Under the pieces are notes generated by a model, which did no database searches, was not told the DNA's origin, and saw only the letters and a program-made list of their open reading frames with translations. The position numbers and the translations under genes were made by a program. Shown here in pieces: positions 45,201 to 53,844 of a DNA stretch of 64,000 nt. Each line of letters starts with the position of its first letter. Position 1 is the first letter of the stretch. The DNA is from Caccovivens sp964594865 (GTDB lineage: Bacteria; Bacillota; Clostridia; Christensenellales; UBA1242): assembly GCA_964594865.1 (NCBI GenBank), contig CAZQMZ010000001.1:124001-188000 (forward strand). Direction: 5' to 3'.

Positions 45201-46703
45201 CTAAAACAGTGGACTGTCATAAGTTGAAGGAATTTCAAGGCCGAGCAACTTCAACACGGTTGGTGCAATGGCGGTGAGTGTTTTGCTCTTTTTCAGTTTT
45301 GCTTTTTTGTTCTTTTCGCTGACCAAAATCACAGGCACAGGATTGGTGGTGTGAGTGGTGATTTTGTTTCCAGCATGGTCAATCATTTCTTCCGCATTGC
45401 CGTGGTCGGCGGTGATGATGCATTCGCCACCAACCATGAGTGTGGCAAGTGCCACGGCATAGGCTTGTTTTTCCACACATTCAATCGCTTCTTTGGTGGC
45501 ATTGAAGTTGCCGGTGTGACCAAGCATATCAGGATTGGAATAGTTCACCAAAATAAAATCATATTTCTGCGATGCAATGGCTTCCAAAACATCATGAGTG
45601 ATTTCAATAGCACGCATTTTTGGATATTCAGAAAAATCTTGAACATTGATGCTGTCAATAAGTTTTCGATCCTCGCCAGCATATGCCTCTTCAATTCCAC
45701 CGTTGAAAAAGAAGGTGACATGAGCATACTTTGTTGTTTCTGCAATATGAAATTGCTTTTTTCCGTTTGCTGACAAAACTGCGGCCAGATTGTCTGTGAC
45801 AACTTTTGGAGGATACAAAGTGTTGAGGTGCGAAAGTTCGTCAGAATATTCTGCCATCGGTGTGAAAAGAAAATTTTTCAACTTTTTTGTTTTAAATTCT
45901 TTGAAATTTTCGTCGGTCAAAGCAAAAGTGATTTCTCGAGCACGATCAGAGCGGAAGTTGAAGAAAATGAAACTGTCGTTGTCTTGCACGCGTGCATTTT
46001 CGTCTATGATATGTGGCTTCATATATTCATCGTTCACACCGTTTTCATAACTTGAAAGCACGGCCTCTTTTGCCGAACTAGATTTTTCACCAACACCATC
46101 AACCAGCATGTTATATGCTTTTTCCACGCGCTCCCAACGCTTTTCTCTGTCCATGGCATAAACTCTTCCAATCACGGTGCCAATGTGTGCATTGGTGCCA
46201 GCAATCTTTTTTTCTGTTTCTTCAATAAATTTTTTTCCGTCTTGAATTCCCGTGTCGCGTCCGTCCAAAATTGCGTGGATGTATATGTTTCTGATATCAA
46301 AATTTTTGGCAAAATCAAGAATTGCAAACAAGTGAGCAAGTTCCGAATGAACTCCGCCGTTTGAAAGCAAACCCATGATGTGAAGATTTGATTTGTTTTT
46401 TTCGGCGTGAGTCATAGCTTTGATAAGGGCAGGATTCTCAAAAAATTTTCCACTTTCAATTTCGTTGTTGATAAGTTGCAAATCTTGCAAAATCACACGT
46501 CCACTTCCAAGAGTGAGGTGTCCAACTTCTGAGTTGCCCATGATTCCTTTTGGCAAACCGACCGCTTCTCCACTTGCTTCAATCAGGGTGTGAGGATATA
46601 TCTTTTTAAGTTTGTCAAGATTTGGTGTTCCTTGGCTTTTTATTGCATTTCCAAATTTTTCTTTTTTTTCTCCAAATCCGTCAAGAATGACCAATGTGAC
46701 CAT
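45201..46703 (-). CDS. gpmI: 2,3-bisphosphoglycerate-independent phosphoglycerate mutase
   Basis: Glycolytic interconversion of 3- and 2-phosphoglycerate, Mn2+-dependent, of the alkaline phosphatase superfamily. 500 residues, slightly short. LVILDGFG (Asp8), phosphoserine nucleophile Ser58 in GNSEVGH, DGRDT (phosphate-binding), and the late metal site ADHGNAEEM are visible. Ribosome site AAGGAG. The phased T-tracts at 46714-46797 lie between its start and its likely promoter. gpmI is in germinating spores the first step for using 3-PGA. Confidence 0.95.
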   Translation of the reverse strand: MVTLVILDGFGEKKEKFGNAIKSQGTPNLDKLKKIYPHTLIEASGEAVGLPKGIMGNSEVGHLTLGSGRVILQDLQLINNEIESGKFFENPALIKAMTHAEKNKSNLHIMGLLSNGGVHSELAHLFAILDFAKNFDIRNIYIHAILDGRDTGIQDGKKFIEETEKKIAGTNAHIGTVIGRVYAMDREKRWERVEKAYNMLVDGVGEKSSSAKEAVLSSYENGVNDEYMKPHIIDENARVQDNDSFIFFNFRSDRAREITFALTDENFKEFKTKKLKNFLFTPMAEYSDELSHLNTLYPPKVVTDNLAAVLSANGKKQFHIAETTKYAHVTFFFNGGIEEAYAGEDRKLIDSINVQDFSEYPKMRAIEITHDVLEAIASQKYDFILVNYSNPDMLGHTGNFNATKEAIECVEKQAYAVALATLMVGGECIITADHGNAEEMIDHAGNKITTHTTNPVPVILVSEKNKKAKLKKSKTLTAIAPTVLKLLGLEIPSTYDSPLF

Positions 46704-46713
46704 AACTTACTCC

Positions 46714-46797
46714 TTTTTTATTTTTTTAATTTTTTTGCGATTTTTTTAACATTTTTTTGTATTTTTCTGCATTTTTTTGTGTTTTTTATGATTTTTT
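46714..46797. promoter_or_regulatory. Phased A/T-tracts, predicted curved DNA before gpmI
   Basis: Nine T-tracts of 5-7 nt on the plus strand start at 46714, 46721, 46730, 46741, 46752, 46762, 46772, 46782 and 46792. The last seven are 10-11 bp apart, in phase with the helix. Confidence 0.75.
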
Positions 46798-46828
46798 AAT
46801 TAAAAATGCCCATGCTTTATGCATATAA

Positions 46829-46857
46829 ATGATACAACATTTTTATAAAAAAAACAA
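46829..46857 (-). promoter_or_regulatory. Likely promoter of gpmI
   Basis: Minus-strand TTGTTT (46857-46852), 17-nt spacer, TATCAT (46834-46829). It would give a leader of about 120 nt containing the T-tracts as oligo-A in RNA. Confidence 0.5.
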
Positions 46858-46866
46858 CAAAAATGA

Positions 46867-47331
46867 CTATTTTGATGTCAAATGTTCATCAAATAAATTG
46901 TTTTTGTCGTCTTGATTTAAATCTTCTTTTTCAAAAGTTTGTTGTGTTTGATATGTTGGATCGCTCAGTGGTTGAACATTTATTTCAATTTTTTCTGGGG
47001 TTGTTGGTTTTTTGTTTTTCTTCCAAAATTGCCACCATTTCTTCTTTATTGGCTTTGAAGGAAGTTCTTCTCCAGCTTCAACGTTGGCATATGAGGGAAT
47101 TTTCTCTTGCTTATTCTTTTTCTTTTCCCAAATTTTGAAATTGCCTTTTCCAACAATTGTGCGAATGACAACATAAATCGCTCCAATACCAAAAAAGATA
47201 TAAATAATTCTTGAAAAAATGCTTCCTTGCCAACCAAAAATGCCAGCAATGAAATCATATTGCAACATTCCAATGAGAAGCCAATTCACGCAACCTGCGA
47301 TTGTTAAGAGAAAAGCAATGAAACTTATCAT
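46867..47331 (-). CDS. DUF378 family membrane protein with extended tail
   Basis: 154 residues from ATG 47331 (AAGGAG 7 nt upstream); a longer frame to 47370 has no ribosome site. The N-terminal 65 residues are two helices with IAGCVNWLLIGMLQYDFIAGIFG, the DUF378 pattern (usually the whole protein, about 70-80 residues). The remaining 90 residues are charged, with KKKWWQFWKKNKK and Gln/Asn-rich ends. Function unknown. Confidence 0.82.
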   Translation of the reverse strand: MISFIAFLLTIAGCVNWLLIGMLQYDFIAGIFGWQGSIFSRIIYIFFGIGAIYVVIRTIVGKGNFKIWEKKKNKQEKIPSYANVEAGEELPSKPIKKKWWQFWKKNKKPTTPEKIEINVQPLSDPTYQTQQTFEKEDLNQDDKNNLFDEHLTSK

Positions 47332-47434
47332 AGAACTCCTTGACAGGTTTATTATTTGAAAAAAATACAAAAATTATGATTTATGCCAAAGAAAAAATAT
47401 TTTAGTAAAAAAATTGAAAATTTTTAAATTTTGG

Positions 47435-47463
47435 TTGACTTTTTTTTAAAAAATGCATATAAT
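47435..47463 (+). promoter_or_regulatory. Promoter of greA
   Basis: TTGACT (47435-47440), 17-nt spacer, perfect TATAAT (47458-47463). Confidence 0.85.
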
Positions 47464-47469
47464 ACGTAG

Positions 47470-47582
47470 GTGTAAATGCGAAATCGAACATCACATTATG
47501 CTTCAAAATTGAATATAAAATGTGATAGACCTATGTTGGTCGATTTTTTTTGAACAAAATTTTGCTTAAAAGGAGAAATATT
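47470..47582 (+). promoter_or_regulatory. Structured greA leader with terminator-like hairpin
   Basis: The 113-nt leader can fold as one long arm: AAATCG and AACAT (47481-47491) pair with CGATTT and ATGTT on the other side (47532-47547), and CACATT pairs with AATGTG. A run of eight Ts (47544-47551) directly follows, so it looks like an attenuator or a small-RNA terminator. An alternative small hairpin GACC/GGTC sits before the same T-run. The greA ribosome site comes after it. Confidence 0.55.
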
Positions 47583-48053
47583 ATGGAAAAACATTATTTG
47601 ACACCTGAAGGAAAAGCTCAATTGGAAGAAAAATTGAATTATTACAAAACTGTCAAAAGGCCAGAAGTTGTCAAGCGTATTGGTGTTGCAAGAGAATTTG
47701 GCGATTTGTCAGAAAACTCTGAATATGACTCTGCAAAAGACGAACAAGCACAAATTGAAGCTGAAATCACCGAAATGGAAGACATTTTGTTGAACGCTGA
47801 AGTTATTGATAAGAAAAAACTTGATGATGGTTCTGTGAATGTTGGTTGCAAAGTCAAATTATATGACGAAGATTTTGATGAAGAAGTGGAATATCTCATC
47901 ACAGGGTCTTCTGAAAGCGATCCACGCAAAGGAATAATCAGCAATGTTTCACCTGTTGGAAAGGCTCTTCTCGGACACAAGAGAGGGGATGTCATTTCTG
48001 TGCAAACTCCGGGCGGATTGGCAAGTTATAAGATCATGGACATCTCAATTTAA
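47583..48053 (+). CDS. greA: Transcription elongation factor GreA
   Basis: Stimulates RNA cleavage by backtracked RNA polymerase. 156 residues from ATG 47583 (AAAGGAG). N-terminal coiled coil MEKHYLTPEGKAQLEEKL to NAEVIDK with the basic patch and the tip DLSENSEYDSAKDEQ, then the C-terminal FKBP-like domain ending with GHKRGDVISVQTPGG. Normal length. It sits alone behind its own promoter and structured leader. Confidence 0.96.
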   Translation: MEKHYLTPEGKAQLEEKLNYYKTVKRPEVVKRIGVAREFGDLSENSEYDSAKDEQAQIEAEITEMEDILLNAEVIDKKKLDDGSVNVGCKVKLYDEDFDEEVEYLITGSSESDPRKGIISNVSPVGKALLGHKRGDVISVQTPGGLASYKIMDISI

Positions 48054-48133
48054 TGAAGTTTTCATAAATTTTATACCAAGAAAAATTTTAAAGAAAAGTC
48101 AAGAAAATTTTAATTATTATTGTCATAATTTTG

Positions 48134-48162
48134 TTGGATTTTTTGTTTATTTGTGCTACAAT
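48134..48162 (+). promoter_or_regulatory. Promoter of the 48182 gene
   Basis: TTGGAT (48134-48139), 17-nt spacer, TACAAT (48157-48162); a leader of only about 13 nt. Confidence 0.65.
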
Positions 48163-48181
48163 ATATCTAGGTTTAGATTCT

Positions 48182-49105
48182 ATGATGTTTTTATATTCTT
48201 TGAAACTTTATGCTTCCAATTGGGGAAAGACTCTCAAATTGTTCCTTTACTATATTGTGGTTGGGGGGCTTTGTTTTGCCTTGCTTGTTCCAGTGTTTTC
48301 TGAGTTTAGAGACATCATTGTGTCGGCAATCAACAATTCGCAACTTTATAATTCGCTTTCTGGTGTCTTTCAAACTTCGTTGGGAGACGGAATACACGTT
48401 TTGATAAACACCTGCTATGATGTTTTGGTTTCCATCTTTGAAACTAATTTGGGACTTGCTGTCTATGGATTGATTGTTACTTCCTTCATCTTGCCATTTC
48501 TTATCAATGTGGGGAAATATACATTTTGTGAAATGCTGTATTCTTATATGACAAGCAAAAACAAAACAGGTTTCTTCAGTGCCATGATGAGAGGATTGAA
48601 AAAATCTCTCGTTTTTGCCTTTTTCAAGACACTGTGCAACATCGTGTTCTTTGTGTTCACAATGGCAGTTTTGATTGGAATTGGTTCAATCACAAATGAA
48701 TTTTTTGTGACATATCTCTTGCCGATTGTGATTTTCTTCGTGCTTGTTCTTTTGTTTACATTATATCAAATGTTTATTCTTGGATGGATGCCAGCTTTGA
48801 TTGTTTTCAATTGCAATATCTTCTCTGCTCATCACAAAGGCATGAAAGCTGTCACACGCCATTTTTGGCCGACATTTGCCACAACAATGCTCTATTTCTT
48901 CATCTTCTGGCTTCTTGTGACAATTTTTGGAATTTACACCATGGTGGTTCTGGTGCCTTTGATTACGATTTTGTTGTGTGTTTATAACATGGTTATGTTC
49001 TTTTTCAGTCAAGGTATGAGATTTTATTATAATAATGAAAACATTCTCACTCCAAGAAAATTGGAAGAGGTTGACAACATAAACAAAACTCTCTTCATTC
49101 TGTGA
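48182..49105 (+). CDS. Six-helix membrane protein, unknown function
   Basis: 307 residues from ATG 48182; a longer frame starts within the promoter region and is rejected. About six predicted helices, with pairs at 17-40, 90-120, 148-175, 185-210, 240-280. The central FFSAMMRGLKKSLVFAF and RHFWPTFATTMLYFF segments recall DUF624/YesL-like proteins but the match is weak. No enzymatic motif. rnj begins 111 bp later with its own ribosome site. Confidence 0.65.
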   Translation: MMFLYSLKLYASNWGKTLKLFLYYIVVGGLCFALLVPVFSEFRDIIVSAINNSQLYNSLSGVFQTSLGDGIHVLINTCYDVLVSIFETNLGLAVYGLIVTSFILPFLINVGKYTFCEMLYSYMTSKNKTGFFSAMMRGLKKSLVFAFFKTLCNIVFFVFTMAVLIGIGSITNEFFVTYLLPIVIFFVLVLLFTLYQMFILGWMPALIVFNCNIFSAHHKGMKAVTRHFWPTFATTMLYFFIFWLLVTIFGIYTMVVLVPLITILLCVYNMVMFFFSQGMRFYYNNENILTPRKLEEVDNINKTLFIL

Positions 49106-49216
49106 GTTGATTTTGCAAAAGTTCATAATTTCTTATGCTTGTTGACAAGCGTGATGTTTTGTTGATGTTTATTATTTTTGTGCTTTTGCACTTTATTTAT
49201 ATTAAAAGGAGAAAAA

Positions 49217-50872
49217 ATGAGTAACAAACTTAAAATCACCTTCTTGGGCGGTGTTGGTGAAATCGGAAAAAATATGACCGCTTTTGAGTTTAACGACGAA
49301 ATCATTGTCGTGGATGCTGGATTGACTTTTCCAGGTGACGATTTGCCGGGGATTGATGTTGTCATTCCAGACATCACATATTTGAAAAACAACAGAGATA
49401 AGATCAAGGCAATCATTTTGACACATGGACATGAAGATCACATCGGTGCACTTCCTTTCGTTTTGTCGGAAATCAGAGCGCCAATCTATGGTTCAAGGCT
49501 CACTTTGGCACTTGTTGAAAACAAAATGAAAGAATATCCAAAAGTTAAATATAAGGCCGTGACAGTCAAGCCGAGAAATGTTCTCAAAATTGGCAACTTT
49601 TCAGTGGAATTCATCAAAGTTTCGCATTCAATTGCTGGCTCTTTGGCATTGTGCATTTCCACGCCAGCTGGCAATGTTGTTCATACGGGTGACTTCAAGA
49701 TTGATTTTGAACCTATTGATGGTGTTATGACAGACCTTCAACGTTTTGGCGAGCTTGGCAAAAAGGGGGTTTCTCTTTTGATGTGCGAAAGCACTAATGT
49801 TTGTCGAAAAGGTTATTCCATGAGCGAAAAAAGTGTTGGAAGAACACTTGACGAAATCTTTAAAAATCATCCGGACAACAGAATTTTTGTGGCTACTTTC
49901 GCTTCAAATATCCACAGAATGCAACAAATCTTGAATTTGGCGGAAAAATATGGAAGAAAGGTGGCGTTCACCGGCAGAAGTATGATCAATATTGCAGAAG
50001 TTGGTCTTAAAATTGGCGAAATTACATTTAATCGTGAAAACTTGGTTGATATTGACAAGATTGATAAATATGCTGATAAAGAACTTGTCATTGTGACAAC
50101 AGGAAGTCAGGGAGAACCACTCTCTGCATTGTCAAGAATGGCTATGGGTGAGTTTAAGAAGATTAAAATTGGTGAAAACGATTTGATTATTTTCTCTTCT
50201 TCACCAATTCCTGGCAATGAAAAGAGTGTATATAATGTCATAAATTCTCTTTTCCAAAAAGGTGCGGATGTCATTTATGACGAACTGACTGAGGTTCACG
50301 CATCTGGACATGCTTGTCAAGAAGAGATCAAAACCATTCATTCACTTGTCAAACCAAGGTTTTTCATTCCAATTCATGGAGAATATAGACATCTCAAAAT
50401 GCACAAACAGCTTGCCATGGCTCTGGGAATGGATGAGCGCAACATCATCTTGCCAACACTTGGCGCACAGGTTGAATTGACGCAAAACGGCATCAAAAAG
50501 GTGGGCTTCACAATTGCCGGACAAAGATTGATTGACGGTTATGGCGTTGGTGATATGGATAGTAACGTTCTTCGAGAGAGAAAACAACTCTCGGAAGACG
50601 GTATTTGTGTGGTTGTTATGACAATCAACAATGTTTCGGGAGATGTTGTTGGAGATCCATTTATCATCACAAGAGGTGTTGTATATCAAGACGAGGCGGA
50701 AGCCTTTGTTCAAGACACGAGAAACATGATTGTGGCTTCTTTGAAAGAACAAGACTTGCGCGGTTGTGATCCTTCGGTGATTCGAAATTCTGTGAAGAGA
50801 AACGTTTCAAACTTTATTTATCGAAGAACAAAACGCCGTCCAATGATTTTGACGATTGTTATGCTGGATTGA
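49217..50872 (+). CDS. rnj: Ribonuclease J
   Basis: Bifunctional 5'-3' exonuclease and endonuclease of mRNA decay in Firmicutes. 551 residues from ATG 49217 (AAAGGAG). Metallo-beta-lactamase motif HGHEDH (70-75), GDFKIDFEPIDG motif, the beta-CASP region with SSSPIPGNEKSV, DIHASGHA-like EVHASGHACQEE and PRFFIPIHGEYRHLKMH, and the C-terminal dimer domain. It lacks nothing essential. The trmR gene follows 9 bp after. Confidence 0.95.
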   Translation: MSNKLKITFLGGVGEIGKNMTAFEFNDEIIVVDAGLTFPGDDLPGIDVVIPDITYLKNNRDKIKAIILTHGHEDHIGALPFVLSEIRAPIYGSRLTLALVENKMKEYPKVKYKAVTVKPRNVLKIGNFSVEFIKVSHSIAGSLALCISTPAGNVVHTGDFKIDFEPIDGVMTDLQRFGELGKKGVSLLMCESTNVCRKGYSMSEKSVGRTLDEIFKNHPDNRIFVATFASNIHRMQQILNLAEKYGRKVAFTGRSMINIAEVGLKIGEITFNRENLVDIDKIDKYADKELVIVTTGSQGEPLSALSRMAMGEFKKIKIGENDLIIFSSSPIPGNEKSVYNVINSLFQKGADVIYDELTEVHASGHACQEEIKTIHSLVKPRFFIPIHGEYRHLKMHKQLAMALGMDERNIILPTLGAQVELTQNGIKKVGFTIAGQRLIDGYGVGDMDSNVLRERKQLSEDGICVVVMTINNVSGDVVGDPFIITRGVVYQDEAEAFVQDTRNMIVASLKEQDLRGCDPSVIRNSVKRNVSNFIYRRTKRRPMILTIVMLD

Positions 50873-50881
50873 TAAGTTGTT

Positions 50882-51466
50882 ATGAAGAAGAAAGAAGAAT
50901 TTGTTGGCTTTTCAAAACATGAATATAATCCACTTGTGCGTCCCAAGACGGAAGCTCTTTTGCGTGAGATTTTGTTGAAATTCAAGCCTAAAAACGTTTT
51001 AGAAATCGGCACTTTCATTGGTTATTCCGCTTCTTTGATTTTGGAGGCTTGTCCTTACGCACGAGTTGTCACACTTGAAAAAGATGCCGAAAATTTTGAA
51101 GATGCTTGCAAAAATTTGGAAGAATATGGTGGTCGCGTGGAATTGTTTTGCTGTGACGCGATTGAATATCTCAAAGAAAACGAGGACAAAGAAAAATTTG
51201 ACCTAATTTTCTTGGATGGTCCCAAAGGGCAATATCACAAATATTTACCATTTTTGAAAAAGCTTCTCAATATTGGTGGAGTTCTTGTTTGTGACGATGT
51301 GCTTTTTTATGGACTTGTAAACACAGGTGGTGTGGTCAAGCACAAACACCGTTCCATTGTGGAACATTTGCGAAAATTTTTGAAAGAATTGCAAGCGGAT
51401 TTGGATTTTGATACAAAAATTTATGATTTTGAAGACGGGGTCAGTGTCAGCATAAAGAAAAAATAA
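50882..51466 (+). CDS. trmR: O-methyltransferase, TrmR (YrrM)-like
   Basis: SAM-dependent class I methyltransferase; TrmR makes 5-methoxyuridine-34 in tRNA from 5-hydroxyuridine. 194 residues: motif I NVLEIGTFIGYSASLILE (about 39-56), acidic motif VVTLEKD, DLIFLDGPKGQYHKYL (about 108-123) with catalytic/metal Asp, and CDDVLFYG with a second metal Asp, as in the COMT-like family. No distinct ribosome site; gap to rnj is only 9 bp, so it may rely on coupled translation. A U32 protein of the preceding step is encoded at 27577. Confidence 0.8.
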   Translation: MKKKEEFVGFSKHEYNPLVRPKTEALLREILLKFKPKNVLEIGTFIGYSASLILEACPYARVVTLEKDAENFEDACKNLEEYGGRVELFCCDAIEYLKENEDKEKFDLIFLDGPKGQYHKYLPFLKKLLNIGGVLVCDDVLFYGLVNTGGVVKHKHRSIVEHLRKFLKELQADLDFDTKIYDFEDGVSVSIKKK

Positions 51467-51468
51467 TG

Positions 51469-51495
51469 CAACTTTTTTTGAAGTTGTGTTTTTTT
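51469..51495 (+). terminator. Terminator of the rnj-trmR transcript
   Basis: Stem CAACTT/AAGTTG (51469-51474 with 51481-51486) followed by a T-run. Confidence 0.75.
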
Positions 51496-51536
51496 AATTT
51501 TCTTTATATCAAAATTTGTCATATTTGGCAAAATAT

Positions 51537-51565
51537 TTGTTTTATTTGTCATAATTTGTTAAAAT
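51537..51565 (+). promoter_or_regulatory. Promoter of the PAP2-tsaE-tsaB operon (leaderless geometry)
   Basis: TTGTTT (51537-51542), 17-nt spacer, TAAAAT (51560-51565), then 6 nt to ATG 51572. Confidence 0.6.
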
Positions 51566-51571
51566 AATTGC

Positions 51572-52129
51572 ATGGATTTTGAAATTGAAATAATTGAATT
51601 TTTGCAGTCTGGGAGAAATCAGTTTTTTGATGTTTCTTTTCAAGTGATATCCTGGGTTGGTAGCGTTTTGGGAGTGCTTGCGCTTTGCATTTTGCTCTTG
51701 CGCTTTCGTCCCAAACTTTGTTTTTGGTATCTTTTCACATATGGATTTGTTCTTTTGACTGTCAGGATTGTCAAAGGGGTTGTGGAAAGAGTTCGGCCAT
51801 TCAATGCAACCGACACAATCTTGAATTTGGGTGACACAACCACAGATTTCAGTTTTCCAAGTGGACACGCGGCGTGTGCCACCGCAATCGCCATTTTTTT
51901 GGGTTACTTCTTGTTTCAGTATTTCAAATCAAAGAAGGCGCGTGTGGGCATTGTGGTGTGTTTGACGGCCTATGTTGCGCTTGTGTGTTTGTCACGGATG
52001 TATTTGGGCAAACATTATCTCACTGATCTGATTGCAGGAGTTTTGATTTCAGCGGTGATTTGCGTTTTGGGGCTGTTGTTCATGAAATTTTGTCAAAAGC
52101 GTAAGGAGAAACAAAAAAATGAAACTTAA
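51572..52129 (+). CDS. PAP2-family membrane phosphatase
   Basis: 185 residues, five to six helices. The three catalytic blocks of the acid-phosphatase superfamily are present: KGVVERVRP (about 67-75), PSGH (about 92-95) and SRMYLGKHYLTD (about 132-143). Such proteins dephosphorylate undecaprenyl pyrophosphate or phosphatidate-like lipids. First gene of a three-gene overlap cluster with tsaE and tsaB. No ribosome site before the ATG. Confidence 0.88.
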   Translation: MDFEIEIIEFLQSGRNQFFDVSFQVISWVGSVLGVLALCILLLRFRPKLCFWYLFTYGFVLLTVRIVKGVVERVRPFNATDTILNLGDTTTDFSFPSGHAACATAIAIFLGYFLFQYFKSKKARVGIVVCLTAYVALVCLSRMYLGKHYLTDLIAGVLISAVICVLGLLFMKFCQKRKEKQKNET

Positions 52130-52550
52130 AATGGAAATATCAAACCTTGAACAAACAGAATTGATTGCAAAATCATTTGCAGGAATTTTGAAGCCATCAA
52201 TGGTTATTCTTCTTTCTGGAGATTTGGGCAGTGGCAAAACAACTTTTGTCAAATTTGTTTGCAAGGCGCTGGGATGCGAAGAGCTTGTCACAAGTCCAAC
52301 ATTCACACTTTTGAATATATATCAAGGCAAATTTCCAATTTATCACTTTGATATGTATCGACTTTCGTCGGCAGAAGAAGCGCGAAATTGTGGCTTTGAG
52401 GAGTATTTTGACAAATCACGCTTGGACGGAGTAGTTTTTGTGGAATGGGCAGAAAATGTTGAAGGATTGATTGGTGAAGTCGACTATATCGTCAAAATTG
52501 AAAAAACGGCGGAATTTGAAAGAACGTTTTTAATTGAGGAGGGAAAGTGA
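52119..52550 (+). CDS. tsaE: tRNA threonylcarbamoyladenosine biosynthesis ATPase TsaE
   Basis: ATPase that cycles the TsaBD complex in t6A formation. 143 residues. P-loop GDLGSGKT (34-41), SPTFTLLNIY, FDMYRL and VEWAE blocks are family-typical. The start overlaps the PAP2 gene by 11 bp, with AAGGAG inside that gene, so translation is coupled. tsaB follows in a GTGA overlap. Confidence 0.95.
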   Translation: MKLKMEISNLEQTELIAKSFAGILKPSMVILLSGDLGSGKTTFVKFVCKALGCEELVTSPTFTLLNIYQGKFPIYHFDMYRLSSAEEARNCGFEEYFDKSRLDGVVFVEWAENVEGLIGEVDYIVKIEKTAEFERTFLIEEGK

Positions 52551-53206
52551 AAACCAATTTGCTGGCAATTAACACGGCGTTTATGCAGGCCAATCTTGCA
52601 CTTGAAACGGCTGATGGGCAAAAGTTCTTGCGCGATTTGGATGCCAACTGCAAACATTCTGAAAATGTCTTGGAAACTATTGACCAAATTTGTCAAGAGG
52701 CAAACATGAGGATAGACAATGTCGATGTTGTGGCAATCATATTGGGGCCCGGCTCGTTTACGGGTCTTCGCATTGGGGCATCCATAGGCAAAGCGCTTGG
52801 GTGTGTCAATGAAAGACTGAAGTTTCTTTCGTTGTCATCGTTGGAGTTTATGGCATATACTGTTTGCAAAAGAAAATTGACCGACGAAAATTTTGTTTGC
52901 GCATTAAACGCCTTATCAAATCAATATTTTGTTGCATATTTTGATTCAAAAGGAATAAAATTGGAAGATGAGAGAATGATAGATAAGCAAGAATTTGACA
53001 AAATCAAGGAGAAAAAATTTGTGCTTGTTGGAGATTTGCTTGATGAAGAGTTTTGCGAAATAAGTCTTTCAAGTGTCGACCTTATTGAGTTTGCAAGGAC
53101 TGTTGAAGAGTCAAAAAATTATGTAAAACGGGAAGAATTGTTGCCTAGGTATATAAGATTGTCGCAAGCAGAAGACAATTTATTAAAAAAAAGAAAAAAA
53201 GACTGA
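52547..53206 (+). CDS. tsaB: tRNA threonylcarbamoyladenosine biosynthesis protein TsaB
   Basis: Scaffold partner of TsaD. 219 residues from GTG 52547, which overlaps the tsaE stop; GAGGAGG lies upstream. N-terminal LLAINTAFMQANLAL and the hallmark GPGSFTGLRIGASIGKALG (about 67-85) identify it. The Clostridia-common rimI gene is not next to it and tsaD is at 26140, so the canonical tsaE-tsaB-rimI-tsaD cluster is split. Confidence 0.93.
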   Translation: MKTNLLAINTAFMQANLALETADGQKFLRDLDANCKHSENVLETIDQICQEANMRIDNVDVVAIILGPGSFTGLRIGASIGKALGCVNERLKFLSLSSLEFMAYTVCKRKLTDENFVCALNALSNQYFVAYFDSKGIKLEDERMIDKQEFDKIKEKKFVLVGDLLDEEFCEISLSSVDLIEFARTVEESKNYVKREELLPRYIRLSQAEDNLLKKRKKD

Positions 53207-53213
53207 AAAATGT

Positions 53214-53242
53214 TTGACTTTAATCTATAATCTATGTAGAAT
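53214..53242 (+). promoter_or_regulatory. Promoter of the zinc-ribbon gene
   Basis: TTGACT (53214-53219), 17-nt spacer, TAGAAT (53237-53242); then AAGGAG before ATG 53266. Confidence 0.75.
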
Positions 53243-53265
53243 ACGTAAAGTAAGGAGAGAAAATT

Positions 53266-53793
53266 ATGAAAAAACCTGTTTATGTAAGATGTCCACGATG
53301 TGAACTTAATTATATTGAAAAGAAAGAAAAACTTTGCAGTGTGTGCAAGGCAGAACTTTCTGCAAAGAAGGACGAGTTTCTTGACGATTTGGATTTGGAA
53401 CTTTGTCCAATCTGTAAAACAAACTATATTCAACCAGACGAAATTATGTGTGCAACATGTTTGAAAGAGCACCAATCTGGAGATATTGACAGTGACACAG
53501 ATTGGGAAGATTATCTCAATCGTGACGAAGAAGAAATGGTTTATGACGACGAAGAGACAGGTGACATGGTGTCGGTGACTGACGACATTGATGACGAACT
53601 TATCGGTGACGATGATTTGGATTCAAGCATAGGCTTTGACGACAAAATTGATGATGAAGAAGATTTGTTGGATGAAGACTTTGATGACGAAGATTTTGAC
53701 GATGATGACGACGACTTTGACGAAGATTTTGATGAAGATGACGACGACTTTGACGAAATTGACGATGACGACAATGACGAAGATGATTTTTAA
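53266..53793 (+). CDS. Double zinc-ribbon protein with poly-Asp/Glu tail
   Basis: 175 residues. Four Cys pairs (CPRC 9-12, CSVC 24-27, CPIC 47-50, CATC 62-65) make two predicted zinc ribbons in the first 70 residues. The remaining 105 residues are almost entirely acidic, ending with long Asp/Glu/Phe runs (DDEDFDDDDDDFDED). There is no hydrophobic segment, so it is cytoplasmic. Nucleic-acid mimicry or metal/chaperone roles are possible; I do not recognise a named family. It has its own promoter and terminator. Confidence 0.75.
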   Translation: MKKPVYVRCPRCELNYIEKKEKLCSVCKAELSAKKDEFLDDLDLELCPICKTNYIQPDEIMCATCLKEHQSGDIDSDTDWEDYLNRDEEEMVYDDEETGDMVSVTDDIDDELIGDDDLDSSIGFDDKIDDEEDLLDEDFDDEDFDDDDDDFDEDFDEDDDDFDEIDDDDNDEDDF

Positions 53794-53807
53794 AGATTTT
53801 TCAAATA

Positions 53808-53841
53808 TAAAAAAAGATGTCATTTTGTGACATCTTTTTTT
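53808..53841. terminator. Bidirectional terminator
   Basis: Stem AAGATGTCA/TGACATCTT (53814-53822 with 53828-53836) with A-run and T-run, serving the zinc-ribbon gene and the convergent surface-protein gene. Confidence 0.88.
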
Positions 53842-53844
53842 GTT

